This document shows, piece by piece, positions 57,474-64,000 of a stretch of DNA of 64,000 bases. Each line of letters starts with the position of its first letter. The first letter of the stretch is position 1. The stretch comes from Collybia mongolica (Eukaryota > Basidiomycota > Agaricomycetes > Agaricales > Clitocybaceae): the NCBI GenBank assembly GCA_013420905.1, contig JAAXNY010000009.1, positions 2,852,001 to 2,916,000 of the forward strand, given 5' to 3'. The notes beneath the pieces are model-generated. The model was given only the letters and a program-made list of their open reading frames with translations, was not told where the DNA came from and searched no databases. Made by a program: the position numbers and the translations under genes.

Positions 57474-59332
57474 TTAGTATCTTACCATCCCGTTTCGCGA
57501 GACCGGTTGTTATATAGCCAGATGTGGGCTTGAGTCCGTGTTATTCTCTGGGGGGGGCGCGTCATCTGACTTTCTGGAGGGGTATTGTGCGAGGGGTCGT
57601 TCGCCCTGACCATCGATCATGTGACTGTATTCGATCGAAGTGCGATCAACAAATAATGACATCACCCAGACTCCGCTTGAGCGCTTTCACTGCGGGCGTT
57701 CATGCCCGGTCACGTGGTATGGAATCTGGAATGAGTATTTCCTTTGTACTTACATGCAGTCAACACATGTCGAGATCCATCACAAATGTGAATAATCATC
57801 TTAATCCTTGACCACGTTTAATTTTTCATCACAATGTACTAATCACCAGGGACTTCGAGAAAACATAGTGAGATGAGAGAGAAATAGATATCAGTCTGGT
57901 GGCTACCTCACCCGTCATTGCAGATATCTTTACCTCAAGGCTCATCAACCTGCTTGGTTCCACGAAACCTGTAGGTCTCTTCTTCACCCCTCCCAAGAAC
58001 GCAAGATAATCCTGTCGAAGTACCCACATTGCATGAATTCACATCCCTTGATTGTTTATGCGCTCCCTCACTCTCACCTTTCCCCCCAACACGTCAGGTG
58101 CTCTTCGTAACGAGAGCCTCGGCATCAGCGAGGATACCCATTGCTTTGCGGAATCGAAGGTGAGCGAGTGCTGAGGATATATTCTCATCATTGCCCCTCC
58201 GTCCCTTAGAGATCCCGCGCAGCGATTCCTTTACTCTTACTCTCCCCCATTCATCGGCCTCGAGCAGCACCTTTTGGACCATCATGTCAGTCGCGTATTT
58301 CTTACTTTTTCTAGGGGTTAATGCTTTGACTACCGCTGCGTTCTAGAGAAGCCAAGGTGAATTGTGCACGTGCAATTCCTACGCCACTCGCTACGAGCTG
58401 TTGCGCCACCTGAGCATGCCTATGATTGTAGTATCAACACCCAGCACACCCAGGAAGGCTGACAACGATAGGGACGCACCCGTTTGTTTCAATACACACT
58501 TGGTCATGTTGGCCGAGAAATATTTTGCGCGATTTCGAGGCCCACTTTTTCAAGATTGGGAAATTGGTGATTACAACGGCTACATGCGCCTGGGAGTACT
58601 GCATTATGGACCATTCAGATGTTGTGAGTAAAGAGCCCCTTGCTGGTGGTGCCTCAAATATGGAGTATGGGTGGAACTGTGTTGCAGATCTGTACCCTCA
58701 CGCCGGCATCTTCTTCAAGCCCGTCCTCGACGAAGGCGCCAGGCTTGCCCGCCACGACCGTACCTGAAATCGGGGCACGAAATCACTCGATCGCTAGTTT
58801 GGAAGCGGCCAAAGGTTCTGCAGATACAACATGAGCTCACAGCCGGGATGGATATCACGGAGACCTCTGGGGGCAAAGAGCTCAATCGCGACCTGATGGA
58901 GCAAATATCGAGGAGATTTCAAATTCCGATCATGTGATTTATATGCATCAAAATCACAACCGCTGTATGAACCGTAGCCTTAACCGCCTGCAAACCGCCA
59001 TAAGGGCGGTTCAAACTCAATGCCCTAACCCCTCGGTCTCGCCATTATGCAGCATCTGCCTCAGTTCCCACTCCCTTCCTATCAAACCAACCGCCCATTG
59101 GATACGGTTGGGATGAACGTGACTTCTCTATTTTGTCGACAACCACCGCGTTCTGCAATGGCGTCGACGAACGAGGTACATTCCTTGGACAAGGGGCGTC
59201 ATCTGTGGGGACTGTACTCGCCGCGTTCTCCAGTATAGTCACATTATCCCACAAGAAGAGCCGGAAACTGCAAGTCAAACATGCTTTTGAGCATTCCTGA
59301 TATTCATGTGAGGCGTAGTGGTCCGACTCAAA
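57474..59332. other. ADH upstream region and unresolved coding-like stretch
   Basis: 57474-58260 should hold the ADH promoter. From 58362 to 58937, plus-strand frames (for example 58362-58631, then ASNMEYGWNCVADLYPHAGIFFKPVLDEG and KSGHEITRSLVWKRPKVLQ) look coding, but stops and frame changes prevent a model. It might be the N-terminal part of the HNH relic downstream or a separate decayed gene. Confidence 0.35.
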
Positions 59333-60061
59333 ACACGCGGTTGGATTCCCCAACAAACCAAAGATCGCCCCCGACATGAACCACGCAACGGCCTACTCAT
59401 GTGTAACCTTCATCACATCTACTTTGATGGATATATATTTTTTTATCCGCTTCTTACCCGATGTGAGTTTGATTTATCCTTGCTTTTGAGTCAAGTATAC
59501 ACAGGAAACAGGCTCAGAAGTTGTCTTCATCAACTATTCTGATGACATCGCTCTTCGGGAATTCGATGGCAAAGCTATCGCCCTCAATAACAAGGATCAC
59601 CGTGCGCTGTTACCTTCCCTATTCATCATTCATGAAATGCGTGTCCGTGGATTTTACCCCTTCGCAAACCCCAATCAAGCCGTGCTCAATGATATCGCTT
59701 AGCAAGACTGGATCTCATCGGACGGCGTTTTCGATGACGTCACACGTTCGTTCAAGCGGAACACACCGCCAAGCAACCTCAACAATTCCAGATTCCGCCT
59801 GTGACAACGGATGCAGATGTCACGTCTTCCGGTGAACATACAATAGCACTGAATGCAGACGTGTTCCGTGACATACTTACCGCGACGCGTGCTATGCCAT
59901 CGTGGAAGGCCTGTCAGGTGGAGGGCACGAGCTGGACTGGGACAGCGGAAGAAAACATACAGAAATGTCTTCTCCATTGGCATATCGCCTCCTTGACCTC
60001 CTCGCCCTGTGATAACGATGTTGACAATACCATTGGCCCAACACAAAGTCATGTTTTGTAG
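59333..60061 (+). pseudogene. Basidiomycete HNH-nuclease-domain family protein, decayed
   Basis: TRGWIPQQTKDRPRHEPRNGLLMCNLHHIYFDGY matches the HNH core of a family expanded in mushrooms; Asn and His of the core remain, while the first His position is lost (RGWIP instead of a HIIP-like motif). After a likely intron (GT at ~59461 to AG at ~59517) it continues FINYSDDIALREFDGKAIAL and LPSLFIIHEMRVRGF. A TAG replaces Trp in IA*QDWISSDGVFDD (about 59698). A frameshift near 59780 leads into TTDADVTSSGEHTIALNAD and the family's C-terminus MPSWKACQVEGTSWTGTAEENIQK. Stop plus frameshift make it a pseudogene. Confidence 0.65.
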
Positions 60062-60264
60062 ATTTTAGGAGACAAAAACCACGTTGTCACGCATGCAATT
60101 CAATGATGTGGGCGCGATAAAATAGTCACGCAACTGCTCTTGGTCTTATCAATGTCCCAAAAGTAGCAGTTTGTTTATAATATTCCTTCCGAGGAAATGA
60201 CACTGACTGAACTCAGTAAAATCAAACGCTGCAGCCCAATGTGGCAAGCTCTAACCACTCTTTT

Positions 60265-62874
60265 TTATGCCGGGAAAGAACCTAAAGTAAACAGGGTTTG
60301 CTTCTGCTTCCCTTTGCCCTTCTTTCCCTTCCCCCCATTACCACCTGGGGGAGTGCCATCCGTATCCGCAGTCGTTTCAGGGGTTTGTGGTCGCCCTCCT
60401 GCACTCCCGGCCTGCCAAGCAGGGGCTGTAGGGGCGGCTTGGTTTCCGAGAATATTCCTTAGTGACACATTGCCACTAACAGGTGCTTTGGACCGTGGCC
60501 CAGATGAAGGTAATTCAGGAAATAAGGAATTGGACAGCTTAGGAGGAGGAGCATGTGGAGTAGAAGTACCAGAGCTGGGTCTCGAAGCTCTGGGATCGGG
60601 TATGACAGTGATCGATTGGTTGATGGTTGGCATCGTAGACGGAGGGCGGAATCCGCTAGCTGAACTCGCCGACCACGGTGTACTTCGCTGTCCTTGGCGG
60701 TGGGCAGGAGTATGCGATGGGGCCGCAATGGATGGCTGAAGAGCTGGAAAACGGTCTGGAGGCCTTGGGGCGGAGGCTTGGCCGGATGAGGACGACGAGC
60801 CGGCAGCCTGAGCTACGCGATCCCAAACTTGTCGTGAGGAACGCTGGGAAGAACGCGTCGCTGTAGAGTGTTTAGCATTCAACACGCGGCCTGTGGTGAT
60901 TGCTGCGTAGCCTGCCCCGACGGCTGATGGCACAAGGTCGGGGAACTGCCTCCGTTGCTGGGATGGAAAGATCAGGGACAGTAGGCGATGATATAGAAGC
61001 GGAAAGTATACCTCGATCATGAAACCTTTCCAAGAACTTAGAAGGTCCGTTTTCTTGTCCTCTTGGTCCAGAAGATCAACAAAGGCATTGACGATACTCG
61101 CTGTATGCTCAAGGCTTTGATCTAATATGTTCCAGATAGTTGAGATGAGGTCTCGTGCACTGGTCTCTGAGGCGCGGAATCCCCGAGTAGCAGCTTTGAT
61201 AGCTGGGACGGCCGTAATTGGATTCGTTGCAAGAGATTGCACACGCGTGATAAAAGCAGCATGTCTCCTAAGCTACGAGTTAAACCCGTTCGAACCACAT
61301 GTCCCAAATACTTACTCTGCAGTCGCAGGGTCCACGTCTCGAGGCGGCGATGGAGGCCGGCTGTGGTCAGGAGTATTATTATTTTTCGGGGATGGCGTTG
61401 CATTACCATCCGTCGTCAAATTAGCACCAAAGCCTGCTCTACGGCGGTCGGGCCCTGGCGGCCTCGGAGGTGCTGATGTTGAGGTTGGTGGCTGGTGTTG
61501 CTCTTGCATCTGGCGTCGTGGATGTGGAGGGGGCTCACGGTCACGCTCCCGGTGTCCACGGTCTCGCCGTCCGTGTCGCCCTCCAATTCCTACTTCTTCA
61601 AACTCGAACTCCGCTTGGATTCTTCGAGCATCCTTTTTGTCACGAGAAGACATGTCACCCCCGTGTTCTTCAACCATATGTGCTTGAAGGTCTAGTGTCG
61701 TATTGAAGACCACAAATTTCTGCGCGAGGCATTGTGGCTGTGTGCAAGGGTGGTGCACTCGATTGAAGTGATTTTCCTGTGTTTGACCATAAACCAGCTG
61801 CGTGATAAAATATTACCGAGATAACGCGACTTACTAGGCTTTCATAGTTTTGGAAACTATCATTAGGGTGTCTTCAGCCAAAGAGCACTAGTATTTCCCG
61901 AATAGCACTCACTATTGATCTCTGATCTCGTTCCTTTTACATATGAAACACTCTTCGTGCCTCTCCCTCATATGAGAATACAATTCATCATCACTGAAGA
62001 AGCATTCACGGCAGAATTCACATAGCGGATGAACCCCACCCTCGATCTGATCTTTCAGAGGAGGCTTATTATGCTGGCGATGGTACATCGACGGGAGATG
62101 TGTGGGGAGTACATTCGGAGGATACAGGGCATGTTCGTGCGCGAAGACCTTTTTGAAACGGATACATAGATCGCTTGAGGTGATATTAATGACATCATTC
62201 GAGATAAGGGGAAGCGCCCATACCACATAAGTTTTCCATGCGTTGCACGGACATGCAGCTTCAGGTCCCCCCAGCCATTTCCTATATAATCACAGTCGGG
62301 GTCGGGACAGTTGAAGCGTAAGAGAATAAGAGTCTCTTCCATCATCTCTTGCGTCTCAAAAAATATGGAGAGCTTTGCGTCTCTGAATGAGATCGATTCC
62401 GGGGAGAATGTGGTAAATAAAGCATCGGGAGATACTGTGAATATCACAGATAGCTGGGGCTCCTACACGCAGATGTAAAAAAGGCATCGAAGCCGACTAT
62501 GTGAGGTTACACACCTTACAGAATGTACAGTCTGTCTTCTTATACAACGCCCGAAGTCTGAGGGCACAGACGTGGCAGGTCCGGTGATTGCACTCGGATA
62601 TAGAGTAGTATTTGACAGGCTCAGCGCAGATCCAACAAACGTCTGCGTCTTCATCTTCACCATCACCAGACTCAACAAGCGCACCTTCCGTATCTTTGGC
62701 TAGAATCACAGGAGCACTAGGCCCTGGTGCCTTTCCATTAAGATGTTCAGTTCTATTGCCTCCCCTGGCGTTCGTATTTCCTCCTCGACCTCGGTTCCCG
62801 CCTCTCTTGCCAGATCCACGGTTGGACTTGGAAGAGCGGTTCTGGGAAGTTGTGTTGCTTTCAGTAGTAGACAT
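60265..62874 (-). CDS. RING E3 ubiquitin ligase of the Hel2/ZNF598 type
   Basis: Six exons on the minus strand: 62874-62515, 62462-62224, 62173-61913, 61856-61835 (22 bp), 61776-61316, 61267-60265; introns 48-58 bp. The joined frame is 782 codons. An Arg/Gly-rich N-terminus is followed by a RING finger, residues 80-119 (CWIC...CNHRTCHVC...CTFC), then several C2H2-like fingers (CPDPDCDYIGNGWGDLKLHVRATHG, CEFCRECFFSDDELYSHMRERHEECFIC, HFNRVHHPCTQPQC...HMVEEHG), a disordered Pro-rich region and a Lys-rich C-terminus. This order defines Hel2/ZNF598, which marks collided ribosomes by ubiquitinating 40S proteins and starts ribosome quality control. An in-frame ATG at 62976 would add 34 residues. 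No lesions seen. Confidence 0.9.
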
Positions 62875-63372
62875 GTGATCGGTATTCGATAGAATTTGGT
62901 GTATAGGTCGACGTTTGGATTTCTCAAAAGTGAGTTGAAGACTCGAGGTAGCGGCCAGCAGGTTCAAAGTTTCCACCCAATTTTGATCTATCAGGTGACT
63001 GAGCTCGGGACCGCGCGTGACTACATACGCGTATCCGAATCACGTAATACTATGTTAACTTGACAGATACTGACAGTTTCTTCAGAACTAGTGATGTGTC
63101 GGCCAGGCTCGGCCTGCAAGCCGCGGGACACCTAAACATATGAAATCGTTATGAAGCGAGCCTTGTCACAGGGCGGGCCGTACAGACAACGTGTCTACTG
63201 AGGATGGTACAAGTGAGAAGAGCCAGATTGTTCGGGGTGGTGACAGATACATTCCCCGCTGATGACACACCCTCCAAGTTACTACCCCGCACAGATGTAG
63301 AGAAGTATTGGGACTTGTACACACTGCCATCGTTTAGGACACGCTTCTCGCTGGGTATGATGAAGCAGGTTG
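62875..63372. other. Intergenic, Hel2-type gene promoter
   Basis: No convincing gene. A GC-rich patch with GGCCAGGCTCGGCC lies at about 63100. The minus-strand frame 63376-63149 begins inside the neighbouring stop region and shows no family. Confidence 0.35.
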
Positions 63373-64000
63373 TCATCTGTTCATATTATCGGAAGAGAAG
63401 TCCGTGTCCACAAGACAGGTAGAGTATCCTTGGGATTGGCACCAAATGAACTGCTAGTTTGGCTTGATTAAAAATTAACTCACTCGGACGGACGTGTATG
63501 GAGGAGGGGTCGCGACCGTTTCCGACAAGCTGACTCCCTCCGACATTCCTAGGACTTGAAGGGGCTACTCCTGGCCTCATAAATATGGCAATAGTGCCAA
63601 GAGTAACAACGCCCTGAGGGTTTTCCGCGGGGCGGTTCTGTTGCCATACATTTGCCCGTTGGACTTCATCTTTGGAGTGGGTGGCTAGCCGCCAGTCCAC
63701 TGATCTTCCTTTCAGCCCGTGCAAAGAAGTCAAGAGTTAAGCATACTCACTAAAAGGCTGGACTGCTTGTTGCTTTTGAGTTTTGAGTTGATGTTTCCTC
63801 CGACACCGGGTCCAAATGATTATAGACGCCAGTATTGTAAAAACAAAAGCTGTCCCTCCCATGACCCCCCCTACTATTGTAGCGGTAGACAGCTTGGATG
63901 GACCTGAGCCTAACTTGCTTGCTCCTGTTGGCGCCGGCGTCGGTATAGGTAGTGTCGCAGCTATGAACATGTACTGAGACGGACCGCAATAATGGGAACG
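63373..64000 (-). CDS. Single-pass membrane protein, 5' end outside the window
   Basis: Minus strand. The frame enters from beyond 64000 and uses exons >64000-63751, 63708-63484 and 63428-63373, with introns of 42 and 55 bp. The visible part begins SQYMFIAATLPIPTPAPTGA, a Pro/Ser-rich extracellular-type stalk. A membrane helix follows (ATIVGGVMGGTAFVFTILASIIIW), then a basic stop-transfer RCRRKHQLKTQK and a ~100-residue cytoplasmic tail rich in Asn, Ser and Pro. The layout (Ser/Pro stalk, GG-rich helix, RRR anchor) is common in fungal surface sensors and unclassified membrane proteins. The 42-bp first intron is short, so that join is tentative. Function unknown. Confidence 0.5.

Noticed and set aside
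1..64000. CRISPR arrays, bacterial operons, rRNA or clear tRNA genes
   Set aside because: No regularly spaced identical repeats with unique spacers; gene structure is eukaryotic; I saw no tRNA cloverleaf, though a covariance-model scan would be more sensitive.

Overview
This is a fungal, almost certainly mushroom-forming basidiomycete (Agaricomycetes-type), chromosome segment. Host genes carry many 48-60 bp GT-AG introns, and the recognisable genes (COP9 subunit 1, a Hel2/ZNF598-type E3 ligase, clustered P450s, a GroES-type alcohol dehydrogenase, an HNH-family relic) match that group. Reading frames were joined by hand from splice sites and family alignment knowledge; no search was run.

Layout. 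1-3.0 kb: the end of a membrane-protein gene and a four-exon flavin monooxygenase, both on the minus strand. 4.5-36 kb: a nested transposon landscape. It holds a dead Copia gag, a ~230-bp tandem array split by a poly(A)-tailed retroposon, a full-length chromodomain Ty3/Gypsy element with a third ORF (Gypsy-1, 10714-17640), an inverted-repeat unit carrying a piece of an Atg1-like kinase gene and itself split by a full-length Copia element (18837-24149) and a solo LTR (24426-24809), and a pogo-type DNA transposon (26589-35393) split by a second Gypsy (Gypsy-2, 28366-34546). Insertions have exact target duplications (CATGG, ACTTG, ATTCT, CTACC, TA), so the order of events can be read.

36-64 kb: mostly host genes. 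A small three-exon gene, an ABC-transporter fragment, two tandem intact cytochrome P450 genes of 18 exons each separated by a hAT-like MITE, CSN1 on the plus strand, and convergent to it an alcohol dehydrogenase broken in its first exon by a 3.4-kb palindromic (foldback) element with a 10-bp duplication. Then come an HNH-family pseudogene, the Hel2/ZNF598-type ligase and the end of a single-pass membrane protein.

Most notable: (i) both Gypsy elements show a 10-nt match between a site ~33 nt after the LTR TATA box and a PBS 2 nt past the LTR (Tf1-style self-priming), and the same in-phase G GGU UUU slip site at the gag/pol junction; (ii) 28 of 30 LTR-LTR differences and all assignable in-frame stops (TGA for CGA) in the elements are CpG transitions, a strong cytosine-methylation/deamination scar; (iii) Gypsy-1 has an intact extra ORF with two zinc knuckles in the env position; (iv) the foldback insertion in the ADH gene leaves an otherwise perfect 357-codon gene.
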